DNA from: Thalassotalea euphylliae
Lineage (GTDB): Bacteria > Pseudomonadota > Gammaproteobacteria > Enterobacterales > Alteromonadaceae
Assembly (NCBI RefSeq): GCF_003390335.1
Contig: NZ_QUOU01000001.1
Span: forward strand, 2,046,001 to 2,110,000
Reading direction: 5' to 3'
Length of the DNA stretch: 64,000 nucleotides
The position numbers and the translations under genes were made by a program. Under the pieces are notes generated by a model that saw only the letters and a list, made by a program, of their open reading frames with translations, was not told where the DNA came from and did not search any database. Shown in pieces: positions 37,020 to 46,132 of this stretch; within the stretch, counting starts at the first letter, position 1, and the number at the start of each line of letters is the position of its first letter.

Positions 37020-37664
37020 TTAATCATCGCTCGCATATCCTGACACAGGCAAAGGCACATCATCAAGTACTGCTTGTTCGTTGCGCATTAGTAACCGGCC
37101 TTGGCATAACCATTTAATCACCAGAGGATAAATTCGATGCTCTTGCTCGTGTACGCGTGCGGCGAGCTCTTGCGCCGTATCATCATCAAATACTGGCACT
37201 TTGGCTTGCAAAATAACAGGGCCACCGTCTAACTCTTCGGTAACAAAATGTACGCTAACACCGTGCTCTTTGTCACCAGCATCAATTGCTCGTTGATGTG
37301 TATTGAGTCCTTGGTACTTAGGTAACAAAGAAGGGTGAATGTTGATGAGTTGACCTTGATAGTGCTGCACAAAGGCAGGCGTCAATATCCGCATAAAGCC
37401 GGCAAGGACAACAATGTTGGGCTGATATGTGTCAATGGCTGCCATTAAGGCTTGGTCGTAGGCTGCTCTTGATTCAAAATCACGGTGAGAAAGTGTTGTG
37501 GTTGGGATGTTTTCGTTGGCGGCGCGCTCAAGGCCATAGGCTTCGGCTTTGTTAGATAGTACACCAACAACTTGTCCTGGATAGTCTGGCGTCTTGCAGG
37601 CGTCAATAATCGCCTGCAAGTTAGTTCCACTGCCAGAAATTAACACAAGAATTCGGCAGGACAT
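37020..37664 (-). CDS. purN: Phosphoribosylglycinamide formyltransferase 1
   Basis: This 214-residue enzyme transfers a formyl group from formyltetrahydrofolate in the third step of purine synthesis. It has the start ILVLISGSGTNLQAII, the folate-site stretch LAGFMRILTPAFV and the catalytic histidine in INIHPSLLPKYQGL, and a conserved SVHFVTEELDGGPVI. It starts five bases after purM on the same strand, as in E. coli. Confidence 0.95.
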   Translation of the reverse strand: MSCRILVLISGSGTNLQAIIDACKTPDYPGQVVGVLSNKAEAYGLERAANENIPTTTLSHRDFESRAAYDQALMAAIDTYQPNIVVLAGFMRILTPAFVQHYQGQLINIHPSLLPKYQGLNTHQRAIDAGDKEHGVSVHFVTEELDGGPVILQAKVPVFDDDTAQELAARVHEQEHRIYPLVIKWLCQGRLLMRNEQAVLDDVPLPVSGYASDD

Positions 37665-37669
37665 TAAAT

Positions 37670-38716
37670 TTACTCCTGGCCAATAACGACTTGTGCTTGA
37701 CCTTCGGCTTTAGTGTTAATTTCACCAATGTGCCATGCTTGCTCACCGTGTTCGCGTAATATCGTCAAGCTTTGCTCAACGGCATCTTCTGGAACCGCAA
37801 TGATCATGCCTACACCGCAGTTAAAGGTGCGATACATTTCATGGGTCGTGACGTTGCCTTTTTCTTGTAACCAATTGAAAATGCTCGGCCATTGCCACGA
37901 TGTTTCATTGATCACCGCTTGAGCATTTTCCGGCAATACGCGCGGAATATTTTCCCAGAAGCCACCCCCTGTAATATGAGATAGGGCATGAACGTCTACT
38001 TCTTTAAGCAGCGCAAGTACTGATTTAACGTAAATTTTGGTTGGCTCAAGTAAGTGTTCTCCAATTGACTTACCATCAAGTAGTTCGTTGGTATCGCTAG
38101 CGCTTACTTCTAACACTTTGCGAATTAATGAGTAGCCATTTGAGTGAGGGCCAGAGGCGCCAAGGGCGATAAGTTGATCACCAGCAGCAACTTTTTGGCC
38201 GTCTAATACTTTTGATTTTTCGGCAACACCCACACAGAAACCAGCGATATCGTAATCACCTTGGTGATACATACCTGGCATTTCGGCGGTTTCACCACCA
38301 ACTAGTGCACAGCCTGCCTGCACACAGCCTTCGGCAATGCCATTTACTACACTAGCCGCTACCGGCACATCAAGTTTGGCCGTTGCATAGTAATCAAGGA
38401 AGAATAATGGCTCTGCCCCTTGAACAATTAAGTCGTTAACACACATAGCAACAAGATCGATACCAACCGTGTCGTGTTTGGCTAAATCAATCGCTAAACG
38501 CAATTTCGTACCAACGCCATCAGTACCAGCAACAAGCACTGGTTCTTTATAACCCGTTGGCAATTGGCAAATCGAGCCAAATCCACCTAAACCACCCATG
38601 ACTTCTGGGCGAGTTGTACGCTTTACCGCGCCCTTGATATTTTCTACTAACTCATTGCCTGCATCGATATCGACACCAGCGTCCTTATAGCTTAGGGATT
38701 GCTTTTGTTCGCTCAC
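37670..38716 (-). CDS. purM: Phosphoribosylformylglycinamidine cyclo-ligase (AIR synthetase)
   Basis: This 348-residue enzyme makes 5-aminoimidazole ribotide, the fifth step of purine synthesis. It shows SYKDAGVDIDAGNELV at the start, then GTDGVGTKLRLA, GGETAEMPGMY and HITGGGFWENIPRVLP, all conserved. I chose the GTG at 38716 (MSEQKQSLSY), preceded by GAGG, because family members start here. The frame reaches back to an ATG at 38758 but that part is not conserved. It forms an operon with purN. Confidence 0.95.
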   Translation of the reverse strand: MSEQKQSLSYKDAGVDIDAGNELVENIKGAVKRTTRPEVMGGLGGFGSICQLPTGYKEPVLVAGTDGVGTKLRLAIDLAKHDTVGIDLVAMCVNDLIVQGAEPLFFLDYYATAKLDVPVAASVVNGIAEGCVQAGCALVGGETAEMPGMYHQGDYDIAGFCVGVAEKSKVLDGQKVAAGDQLIALGASGPHSNGYSLIRKVLEVSASDTNELLDGKSIGEHLLEPTKIYVKSVLALLKEVDVHALSHITGGGFWENIPRVLPENAQAVINETSWQWPSIFNWLQEKGNVTTHEMYRTFNCGVGMIIAVPEDAVEQSLTILREHGEQAWHIGEINTKAEGQAQVVIGQE

Positions 38717-38848
38717 GAGAAACCTCAAAATGTTCAAAAGGGATTTTTGAAAGCGCATATTCTAACAGCGCATTTAGGCAGATAAAATCTTTATCAGAAA
38801 TTATTTTTAAATGAAAATTTTGCTAGTAAGTGTGTTAAGATCACCACT

Positions 38849-39964
38849 ATGAAATTGATTCAATTAAACAAAATGTTCAAGGCGCTCGTCTTTTTTTTCG
38901 CCATATTTAGCGTATTTTCAGCAACAGCGATAGAAGTCACTGATTTATACCAAGCTAAAGTCGTTGTTGAATCGCAAGCAACCAAGGCGCGCAATCAAGC
39001 CATCAAGCAGGCCATGTCGGCAGTGCTACTCAAAGTAGGCGGGCAAGCCGCTGTACTGGCAAATGATGACGTTAAGCGTCAGTTAAATCGCTATAATCAA
39101 TATTTAACCCAATATCGCTATCAGCGCGTCGATGGTGATCTTTATCTTGTTGCAATGTTTGATGAGGGCAAGATTAACCAACTTTTCCAAACCCTCAATT
39201 TACCGATATGGGGTAGCCTGAGACCTCAGATACTCGTTTGGTTGCTCAACGAAGATAACCTATCGCGCGATGTCATTGCCGAGTCCTCTGGTTCTTTACT
39301 GCCTGCTCAAGTACGCCATTTTTCTACTGAACGTGGCTTACCGCTGATTCTTCCGCTAATGGACTTGGAAGACTCGTTAAATGTTAATGTTACCGATTTA
39401 TGGGGACGTTTTGCGGATGCAACAACGCAAGCCTCGGCGCGTTATTTTGTTGATGCCAACCTTATCGTGCGGATCTCAAATAGCAGCTTAATTACCACGT
39501 CGAATGAGCAAGTAGCTTGTGAAGGGGTTTTGTGTCAACAACCCAGTTGGTTTGCCGTTGATTGGAGTTTGGTGGGTGAACGCCAGCAATTTGGTCAAAC
39601 CTATGAGGGCAGTAATGTTGAGGCTTTGCTTTCGCAGGTGCTGGCCGATGTCGCCTCAGTTGTATATCAAGACTATGCACTGTCGACAGACTTGAGTAAT
39701 GAACTGGTTATTGATGTTGCCAATGTTGACTCACTGACCACCTATGTTGAAATTCATCAGTTCTTGTCTGCTTTATCCGCTGTTGAGTCAGTCACCTTAG
39801 TGGAAGCGGAACAAGAAATTCGTACGTTTAAGCTGAACCTACTTGGGTCGAAAAAAGCCTTGCTGGCCTCGTTAAAACTCAATGATCAACTGCAGCAATA
39901 CATAGATCCGTTAGTAGGTGAAGAGCCAGGAGCCAATCCTATTTTTTATTGGAGCCGTCAATGA
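38849..39964 (+). CDS. DUF2066 exported protein
   Basis: This 371-residue protein has a signal peptide (about 1-27, ending SATA) and the DUF2066 pattern: DLYQAKVVVESQATKARNQAIKQAMSAVLLKVGG near the N-terminus (only its general shape is notable), then PIWGSLRPQILVWLLNED. The function is unknown. It is divergent from purM and its stop overlaps the hda start (ATGA), so the two are translationally coupled. Confidence 0.82.
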   Translation: MKLIQLNKMFKALVFFFAIFSVFSATAIEVTDLYQAKVVVESQATKARNQAIKQAMSAVLLKVGGQAAVLANDDVKRQLNRYNQYLTQYRYQRVDGDLYLVAMFDEGKINQLFQTLNLPIWGSLRPQILVWLLNEDNLSRDVIAESSGSLLPAQVRHFSTERGLPLILPLMDLEDSLNVNVTDLWGRFADATTQASARYFVDANLIVRISNSSLITTSNEQVACEGVLCQQPSWFAVDWSLVGERQQFGQTYEGSNVEALLSQVLADVASVVYQDYALSTDLSNELVIDVANVDSLTTYVEIHQFLSALSAVESVTLVEAEQEIRTFKLNLLGSKKALLASLKLNDQLQQYIDPLVGEEPGANPIFYWSRQ

Positions 39965-40716
39965 AGCAAGATGCACAATTAGCACTGGCTGTGCATTTGC
40001 CTGATGACGAAACCTTTGAAAGCTATACCGGGGATACCAACCTCACGGTGTTAAGGATATTACGCGATTTTGTTGCACAGCCCAGTTTAGCGATTAGCAA
40101 GCAAGGGAAAAACTCGCCGCAACAAGAGTTAATTGAAGCGGTTAATAGCTTTTATTTGTTTGGTTTATCCGGCGCTGGTAAGTCACACTTGCTGCACGCT
40201 GCCAGTAATTTTGCCGATAGCCTGGGCAAGTCCTCCCTGTGCTTGCCGATGTCTGAAGTGGTTAACATGCCGGTGGAAGTACTCGATGGTTTAGAGCAAA
40301 TGGATTTAATTTGTGTTGACGATATTCAAGTAATTAATGCTAGCTCACAATGGCAACAAGCGATTTTTGATTTGTTTAACCGCGTTAAAGAGCAGGGCAA
40401 ACTTATCATTATCGCCGGTAACAGTGCGGTACCCGATTTAGGTTTATCGCTACCTGATCTTAAATCGCGTTTGAGTTGGGGCTACGTCGAACAATTGAAG
40501 CAGCTCACGGATGAAGAAAAAATGGCCGTAGTGGCTCGTCGAGCGGGGCAGCGCGGGTTAAACATTCAAACCGACGTGATCAAATATTTGCTCAATCACT
40601 TCAGTCGCGACACTGCGGTTTTGATCCAATACCTCGATACATTAGATAAACTCTCGATCCGCGAGCAGCGAAAAATCACCATCCCCTTTATTAAAGAAGC
40701 GCTCGCTGCAAAATAA
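39961..40716 (+). CDS. hda: DnaA regulatory inactivator Hda
   Basis: This 251-residue AAA+ protein stimulates ATP hydrolysis by DnaA after replication starts, with the sliding clamp. The N-terminal AQLALAV (residues 5-11) fits the clamp-binding motif, and Walker A is GLSGAGKS (68-75). CVDDIQVI is Walker B. SLPDLKSRLSWGYVEQL is conserved in the family. I chose the ATG at 39961, with GGAG six bases upstream. A frame extension to a TTG at 39949 is unlikely. Confidence 0.93.
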   Translation: MKQDAQLALAVHLPDDETFESYTGDTNLTVLRILRDFVAQPSLAISKQGKNSPQQELIEAVNSFYLFGLSGAGKSHLLHAASNFADSLGKSSLCLPMSEVVNMPVEVLDGLEQMDLICVDDIQVINASSQWQQAIFDLFNRVKEQGKLIIIAGNSAVPDLGLSLPDLKSRLSWGYVEQLKQLTDEEKMAVVARRAGQRGLNIQTDVIKYLLNHFSRDTAVLIQYLDTLDKLSIREQRKITIPFIKEALAAK

Positions 40717-40777
40717 CCTCGGTTAAAGTGCTGTTATTAACCTCGCTTAAATATACTTATCTAAAACATACTTACCT

Positions 40778-40819
40778 AAAACAGAAAAACTTAGCCTAGT
40801 TGCTGAGCTTTTCTGTTTT
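40778..40819. terminator. Bidirectional terminator between hda and the HExxH lipoprotein gene
   Basis: AAAACAGAAAA (40778-40788) pairs with TTTTCTGTTTT (40809-40819). An inner stem CTTAGC/GCTGAG includes one G-T pair. It lies between convergent genes. Confidence 0.8.
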
Positions 40820-40864
40820 CGCCTGTTAGAGCTAATAAAGGGCTAACGCAGGTTGCATAACTAC

Positions 40865-42790
40865 TTACCTCTGCTCTGATTGGGGCAGGGGTTTAGTGTA
40901 ATAATGATATTGTGCTGGTGGCTGCTTGCCATCTGTACGTTGCACTTTGCTGCGCTGAGTGCCTTGGCTTAAACGACCCTTGTCATCCGGCGAAAGTGAT
41001 AAGTTTTCACGCCAAGTCTCACCAACGATAAAAGGCAAGGTATTGGGTAGTCGCTCGATGGCTGATTGCGCATTAAATTCGGGGTAAATATAATCGCTGG
41101 TAAAGGCGATGCGATCGGTAATTTGCGGCTGTGCCAGTCGACCACGTTGTCCCCATTGCACAATGTAGTCATCACTTGGGGAATTGACATGATCTGGGTT
41201 GTTGGTTATTGCGACATCTCGAATGACACCATATCTGTGCTGCATCATCAGCTCTTCAAACAGCATGGCAAAATCTTCTCGCTCACTACTGTAACTATAA
41301 AAGTGGACAGCTTTATCAGGTGCAAACAAGGTTTGAATATCTTGCGGTAGATAAGCTTTTTGTGTGTCATTTGCTTCACCTGTACGATAGCGCACTTGTG
41401 CCAGATCTCGCATGACTTGGCTATTCAAGGGGCTAAATGCGGTCAATAAATCTGAGCGCGTGGCATTTTCTAGCGCAGCGTCGAGTACGCGATCTGCGCG
41501 CTCAAGCGATGGCCAGTTTGTTTGTGGGAAAAAGTCATTGGCATGTGCCAATTCATGATAGAGCAAGTAACCTAGTGGGTAGGTTAATGCTGATAACGGG
41601 CGGTTGACTCGCTCTGCACGATCGTAAGATTCAAATGCGTATTCATTGTCTTTAACATAACGCCAAGGAATGGCGAACTGCAAGTCACCGCCAAGGTTCG
41701 AGCGAAAGTCTGGCGCTTCGTTAATGGTATCGCGCTCACGGGGAGTTAACCAAAAATTCTCAGGATCGAGATAAATCGCTCCGGTAGCAGCCCAATAAAA
41801 TGATGGCCTGACATCATAAGAGATAACAACTGCGGTGGTGGCGCGAAGTAGCTGCTTGAAATCATCATGCGGGTCTAACTGGGTTAAAAAGGCTTTAAAG
41901 TTGTCGCCCATCCACTGATGCGACACAACGACGCGATCCATAATGTCATCTACGGTTGGCGTTAACGTTTGCTGCGCAATGAGGGGTAAGCGCTGTAAAG
42001 TACAAGAAGAAGACAGCGTATTGCTATATACGCAATTAACCAGTTGGTTGGCGTATTGGCTGTTGCGATTGTATGGAAAAACGTTTGCAACACGATCATC
42101 AAAATAAGCCGCTTCAGCGATACTCGCCGCCTGTTCAACTAATACGCTCACGGTTTCAGTGGCTGATTGGCCGTTGGCTCGTGCTGTTACCTCGAAAGTC
42201 AGCACGGTATCACTGTTAACAACAGGGGCGTCAAAAATTAATACGGGTTCACTTCGATTGGCTATAGCGGCAGTTGGCCCAGATGTTTGCTGCCAGCTAA
42301 GCTCAGACAAGCTATTACTGTTATTACTGCGCTCCCCACCAAAAGCGCGCAGAGACACTTTGTTTTGCGCTCGTACTGATTGGCCACTGGGTACGGTTAT
42401 TAATGACTGATCGGCACTGACATCGAATTCAGTGGTCAGCGATTTACTGACGCCATTTTCATTGAAATTGACTTGGAATTGATAATTACCGCTTTGTGTC
42501 GGCACAACGGACACGAGTTTGTGGCTTGCACTCAGCAGCTCAACATTGGTGCCGCTTAGTTGCGACCATTGAATATTGGCAATGCTGGAATCTGGCGCGT
42601 ACAGAATCAGCTCAACGGCTTGGCCTGTGCTCACCGTTTTACTGGCACTAGCATTATCGACTAAAACACTCGCGTCTCGCGCTCCTTGCCCTGTGTTGTT
42701 GGGGGCAGGTGTTGGCTCATTTGAGGAGGAGCCTCCACCGCAGCCACTGAGCGCGAGTAATAGTGCAGAGCCGATAAGTGTTTTCTTCAT
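40865..42790 (-). CDS. Lipoprotein with Ig-like repeats and a HExxH metallopeptidase-like domain
   Basis: This 641-residue protein has a lipobox LSGC (Cys17) followed by a GGGSSS linker. Two beta-sandwich, PKD- or Ig-like regions come next (about 40-125 and 130-220; WQQTSGP is typical). The C-terminal region (225-641) carries YHELAHANDFF with His412, Glu413 and His416, and EREDFAMLFEE near 504-513, which could give the third zinc ligand. This resembles a gluzincin-type metalloprotease, but I recognise no named family. It interrupts a block otherwise shared with E. coli (hda to yfgD). Confidence 0.72.
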   Translation of the reverse strand: MKKTLIGSALLLALSGCGGGSSSNEPTPAPNNTGQGARDASVLVDNASASKTVSTGQAVELILYAPDSSIANIQWSQLSGTNVELLSASHKLVSVVPTQSGNYQFQVNFNENGVSKSLTTEFDVSADQSLITVPSGQSVRAQNKVSLRAFGGERSNNSNSLSELSWQQTSGPTAAIANRSEPVLIFDAPVVNSDTVLTFEVTARANGQSATETVSVLVEQAASIAEAAYFDDRVANVFPYNRNSQYANQLVNCVYSNTLSSSCTLQRLPLIAQQTLTPTVDDIMDRVVVSHQWMGDNFKAFLTQLDPHDDFKQLLRATTAVVISYDVRPSFYWAATGAIYLDPENFWLTPRERDTINEAPDFRSNLGGDLQFAIPWRYVKDNEYAFESYDRAERVNRPLSALTYPLGYLLYHELAHANDFFPQTNWPSLERADRVLDAALENATRSDLLTAFSPLNSQVMRDLAQVRYRTGEANDTQKAYLPQDIQTLFAPDKAVHFYSYSSEREDFAMLFEELMMQHRYGVIRDVAITNNPDHVNSPSDDYIVQWGQRGRLAQPQITDRIAFTSDYIYPEFNAQSAIERLPNTLPFIVGETWRENLSLSPDDKGRLSQGTQRSKVQRTDGKQPPAQYHYYTKPLPQSEQR

Positions 42791-42925
42791 GATACATCTC
42801 CTTTACTAATGTAACGAGTGAATGCAATGAATTAATGCTATAAATTAGTGCGCCGAAATACACTAAGCGTATCTACTGCCTTCACTATTACCCGTTTCGC
42901 TAGTCGCTGAGTTTGGCTGTCACGC

Positions 42926-43315
42926 TTAGTTGTTATCTTCGTCTTTTTTCTTGCGAATACTCAAGCCAAGTTCTTGGCCTCGATACTTGGCGTAGTAAGT
43001 GCCACCAAAGAACATCAAACTTGCCAGCAGTAATTCGATACTTGGGTAAATCTTGTTAGTTGATACCCACAAACTGGTCAAACTGTGGAGAAAATACCAC
43101 ATGACAATAAAATTAGACCACGCAAAGGTATAAGGACTTCCCTGCATTAAGCCTTTAAATGGAAAAAATAGCGGTACGACGAATAAAATCACCGCCAACC
43201 AAGGGCCAAGCGAACTTGGCTCAAGCACTAAAAGCCAAAGTGGCATAAAGGCCAGTAAGCCAAAATAACCAAGCAGTGCTACTTTTTTGTAGGTATTTGT
43301 TGCAATAGATTTCAT
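42926..43315 (-). CDS. DUF2069 inner-membrane protein
   Basis: This 129-residue protein has about four hydrophobic segments and the DUF2069 stretches WLAVILFVVPLFFPFKGL and GSPYTFAWSNFIVMWYFLHSL. The function is unknown. A charged tail (RKKKDEDNN) follows. The ATG at 43315 is used; a TTG lies three bases upstream. It follows yfgD by 12 bases on the same strand. Confidence 0.85.
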   Translation of the reverse strand: MKSIATNTYKKVALLGYFGLLAFMPLWLLVLEPSSLGPWLAVILFVVPLFFPFKGLMQGSPYTFAWSNFIVMWYFLHSLTSLWVSTNKIYPSIELLLASLMFFGGTYYAKYRGQELGLSIRKKKDEDNN

Positions 43316-43327
43316 CAATTGTATCGC

Positions 43328-43666
43328 TTACAACAAAGTGTTTACATTCTCGGGTGGGCGACCAATAACCGCTTGCTCTGCGTTGACCACGATTGGACGC
43401 TCCATCAATTTAGGCGTATTGGCCATGGCCGTAAATAACGCGTCATCGTTAGCATCTTTGAGTGCCTGCTCTTTGAACTCTGCTTCTTTAGTGCGCATCA
43501 TATCAATTGGTGCAACCCCGAGCTTGGCGGCCAATTGGCGCAATTCAGTTTCGTTCAACGGCGTTTTTAAGTACTCAACCACTTGATGCTCTGCACTTGC
43601 AGCCTCAATAAGTTGTAGTGTTTGGCGACTTTTAGAACAGCGTGGGTTGTGATAAATGGTTAACAT
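43328..43666 (-). CDS. yfgD: ArsC-family reductase-like protein (YfgD)
   Basis: This 112-residue thioredoxin-fold protein has the ArsC start IYHNPRCSKSRQTL with the nucleophile Cys10. ERPIVV near residue 90 is the conserved C-terminal stretch. It is often annotated as arsenate reductase, but no other arsenic genes are nearby. The gene lies next to bepA and in the hda neighbourhood, as in E. coli, so the YfgD name is safer. Confidence 0.87.
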   Translation of the reverse strand: MLTIYHNPRCSKSRQTLQLIEAASAEHQVVEYLKTPLNETELRQLAAKLGVAPIDMMRTKEAEFKEQALKDANDDALFTAMANTPKLMERPIVVNAEQAVIGRPPENVNTLL

Positions 43667-43708
43667 AAAATTCTCATTGTTTGCGGAATATATAATCTAG
43701 CGCAGGCG

Positions 43709-45163
43709 CTATAAACGTTTGAGTTTGCTCTGCTGATCTTCAAACTGAAGAATACGAGCTTTAATGCGCTTTCGGATTAGCGGCTGCTCGTCAGCAAAAT
43801 TATAAGCCGTTTGTAATTCATCAATGGCTTTGGGATAAGCACCTAACAAGGCGTATATCTCTGCTTGTGTAGTGTGCATAAGTGCCGTTTTTTTCGATTT
43901 TCGGTACACTTCATTGAGTAAGTCGTACGCGATAAAGTGCTTGGGCTTGACCAGTAAAAAATCTTGCAACACTTGCTCTGCTTGTGCGTACTGCGCGTTT
44001 TTCTGCAATGCATTGGCGTAATTAAGTGCAACAACTTGGTTGTTTGGCATTAACAGGTTGAGCTTACCAAGCATCTCGATCGCGCTTTTGTGCTCATCTA
44101 ATGCGATGTAAGTGTCAGTTAAGGCGTCGGCGTAAAACAAATTACGTGCATCGTTAGCCAATAACGGCTCAAGCAGCGCCTTGGCTTGCTGGTAGTCTTC
44201 GTTGGCGAAATAGGCAAGTGCTAAACCGTAATTTGCCGCGTCTTTTAGCGCGTATTGTTGTTTCTCTAACACACTTTTAAAGTAGGCAATATTGCGCTTG
44301 GGATCACCTTGATAGCGCGCTTGAATGCGTGCTTTGGTAAGTTCAAACGACAAACTTGGCGGCAACTGCCTGCGCGGATAGTTTTGCGCTCGCAGTCGGG
44401 CGTCACTTATACGTGCTTCCGGCAGTGGGTGCGTTAGTAACATCGCGGGCGGTTTAGATTTATAACGAAAGCGCTCTGCCATTTTTCCGAAAAAGTTTGG
44501 CGCACCCATAGGGTCAAAATTGCTGTTAACTAACAGGGCGATACCAACGCGATCTGCTTCTTTTTCGTTGCCGCGCGTGTAGTTCAGAGACGCTTGTTGG
44601 CTTGCGGCAACACTGGTACTCAGGGCGGCGATACCCACCGTTGGGTTCACTAATGTCAGTAGTACACCACCTAACATGCCAGCAAGCGTTAATGGCTGAG
44701 TTGCCGACTGCGCTTCTATGCGACGAGCCAAATGGCGCTGGGTAACGTGTGAAATTTCATGTGCTAGCACAGAAGCCAGCTCGCTTTCGGTATCTGCTGA
44801 GGTGATCAGACCTGAGTGAACGCCGACGTGCCCGCCGAAAAAGGCAAAAGCATTCAGCTCATTGTTATTGACAACAAAAAATTTAAATTGATAGTTAACA
44901 TCTTGAGCGTTTCTAACCAGGCGATTGCCGATATCGTTGACGTACTCGGTAATGACAGGGTCGTGCAAAATTGGCTGTGTTGCTCTTAAATGACGCATCA
45001 TAGCCGCACCGACCACGCGCTCTTTATCGATGGATAAAATACTGGAACCCGCAGCGCCAATTTCCGGCAATTCGTTTTTGTTTTGTTGCTGCGCATTCAA
45101 GGGATTGCTGTTGATGGTTAAGCACAGCCCAATACTGATTAAAAGAGGTTTTAGCTTAAACAA
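43709..45163 (-). CDS. bepA: Periplasmic chaperone and metalloprotease BepA
   Basis: This 484-residue protein has a signal peptide (about 1-24), an M48 metalloprotease domain with HEISH (His135, Glu136, His139) and a third ligand at Glu202 (NEKEADRVG). C-terminal TPR repeats (about 295-470) complete it. In E. coli BepA (YfgC) degrades or helps mature stalled outer-membrane assembly substrates such as LptD at the BAM complex. bamC is encoded about 5 kb away. It starts two bases after the upstream unknown gene and precedes yfgD, as in E. coli. Confidence 0.93.
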   Translation of the reverse strand: MFKLKPLLISIGLCLTINSNPLNAQQQNKNELPEIGAAGSSILSIDKERVVGAAMMRHLRATQPILHDPVITEYVNDIGNRLVRNAQDVNYQFKFFVVNNNELNAFAFFGGHVGVHSGLITSADTESELASVLAHEISHVTQRHLARRIEAQSATQPLTLAGMLGGVLLTLVNPTVGIAALSTSVAASQQASLNYTRGNEKEADRVGIALLVNSNFDPMGAPNFFGKMAERFRYKSKPPAMLLTHPLPEARISDARLRAQNYPRRQLPPSLSFELTKARIQARYQGDPKRNIAYFKSVLEKQQYALKDAANYGLALAYFANEDYQQAKALLEPLLANDARNLFYADALTDTYIALDEHKSAIEMLGKLNLLMPNNQVVALNYANALQKNAQYAQAEQVLQDFLLVKPKHFIAYDLLNEVYRKSKKTALMHTTQAEIYALLGAYPKAIDELQTAYNFADEQPLIRKRIKARILQFEDQQSKLKRL

Positions 45164-45165
45164 AA

Positions 45166-45801
45166 TTATTCCACTTGGTTGTTATTAGAATTGGCCAGAT
45201 CAGCACTCAGTAAGTCATTGTTGTGTTTCACTGCTTCCTGAAAAAATCGGGCAATAGTAGGTCCTTTGACCTCTACTATATCGAATGATTCATCCAAGTA
45301 GCGAATTAATCGTTCAACTCGTCGATAGATGTGACGAACAAGCAGCACATCGGCCTGATCACCCATCTCGGCCGTCAGTATCACAAATGACTTTAAACTG
45401 TTGACGCGAAAAAGTCGGCGCATTGCTTCAGGAATCCAACGTTGAAACGGGCACAGTGGATGGTTAATCAGATTTTGGTTAATGCGTTCGCCGTTAATGA
45501 TAGGGTAACAGTGAAGCTCGTAGCCCATGTCGTTATAGACGTGTCGTAAACTGATCTTAGGTCTGGTCGCGACCACAATTTTACCGTTGGCGTCTTTGCT
45601 ACCTTTTAACAGTGCTAAATTCCACTGCTCTTTGTCGAGAATATTGGTGAAGCCACTTTCAAAGCCATGGGTTAGAATACCGTCCAATTCACCCGCAGAA
45701 CTGGCTACCATGTGGTAAATGGCAGAAACATCACCCCAGGTAAGCTGTTTTTTTAACGCGTTGATTTCTTTGAGTTCGATAAATTCAGGTATTTCGGACA
45801 T
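45166..45801 (-). CDS. Conserved hypothetical protein upstream of bepA
   Basis: This 211-residue protein has no signal peptide or membrane segment. It contains SSAGELDGILTHGFESGF near residue 34, NHPLCPFQRWIPEAMRRLF near 112, and a helical C-terminal part (RHIYRRVERLIRYLDESFDI). I recognise no family. Its stop lies two bases before the bepA start, so it should be the first gene of the transcript through bepA and yfgD. It is divergent from the TusA-like gene. The position suggests a link to envelope quality control, but this is inference only. Confidence 0.75.
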   Translation of the reverse strand: MSEIPEFIELKEINALKKQLTWGDVSAIYHMVASSAGELDGILTHGFESGFTNILDKEQWNLALLKGSKDANGKIVVATRPKISLRHVYNDMGYELHCYPIINGERINQNLINHPLCPFQRWIPEAMRRLFRVNSLKSFVILTAEMGDQADVLLVRHIYRRVERLIRYLDESFDIVEVKGPTIARFFQEAVKHNNDLLSADLANSNNNQVE

Positions 45802-45888
45802 ACAAAACGCAAATGGTTGAAAATGAAATTAAACTACGACACTTGTTGTATTCAATTGTCGCAAATTAGATAATCAAACAAAAGAGCT

Positions 45889-46125
45889 GTGTCGCAATTT
45901 ACGATGAATTATCACTATGATGCCTGTGACGAAGTATGTCCACTGCCACTGGTTAAGTTACGAGTACTATTGAAAAAAATGAAATTTGGCGACAGTTGTC
46001 GCTTGTTGATCAAAGACACAGGTTCGAAAAGTGATATTCCTCGCTTGCTCGATAAACTAAATTATCCTTACACCTCATCAGTTGATGACAACGGGATTCA
46101 AGAACTCAATATTAGGGTTAGGTAA
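45889..46125 (+). CDS. TusA-family sulfur carrier protein
   Basis: This 78-residue protein has the TusA signature CDEVCPLPLVKLRVLLKKM, with the CPxPL motif whose cysteine carries a persulfide. Family members relay sulfur for tRNA thiolation or molybdenum cofactor, or have other roles. It is a paralogue type, not tusA by context. The start is GTG at 45889; an ATG five codons later (45904) is also possible. It ends seven bases before perM and is probably co-transcribed with it. Confidence 0.85.
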   Translation: MSQFTMNYHYDACDEVCPLPLVKLRVLLKKMKFGDSCRLLIKDTGSKSDIPRLLDKLNYPYTSSVDDNGIQELNIRVR

Positions 46126-46132
46126 CGATTTT

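Noticed and set aside
43328..43666. Arsenic resistance function for the ArsC-like gene
   Set aside because: No arsB, arsR or other arsenic gene is near. The context is that of E. coli yfgD, and the gene at 52972 is likewise yffB.
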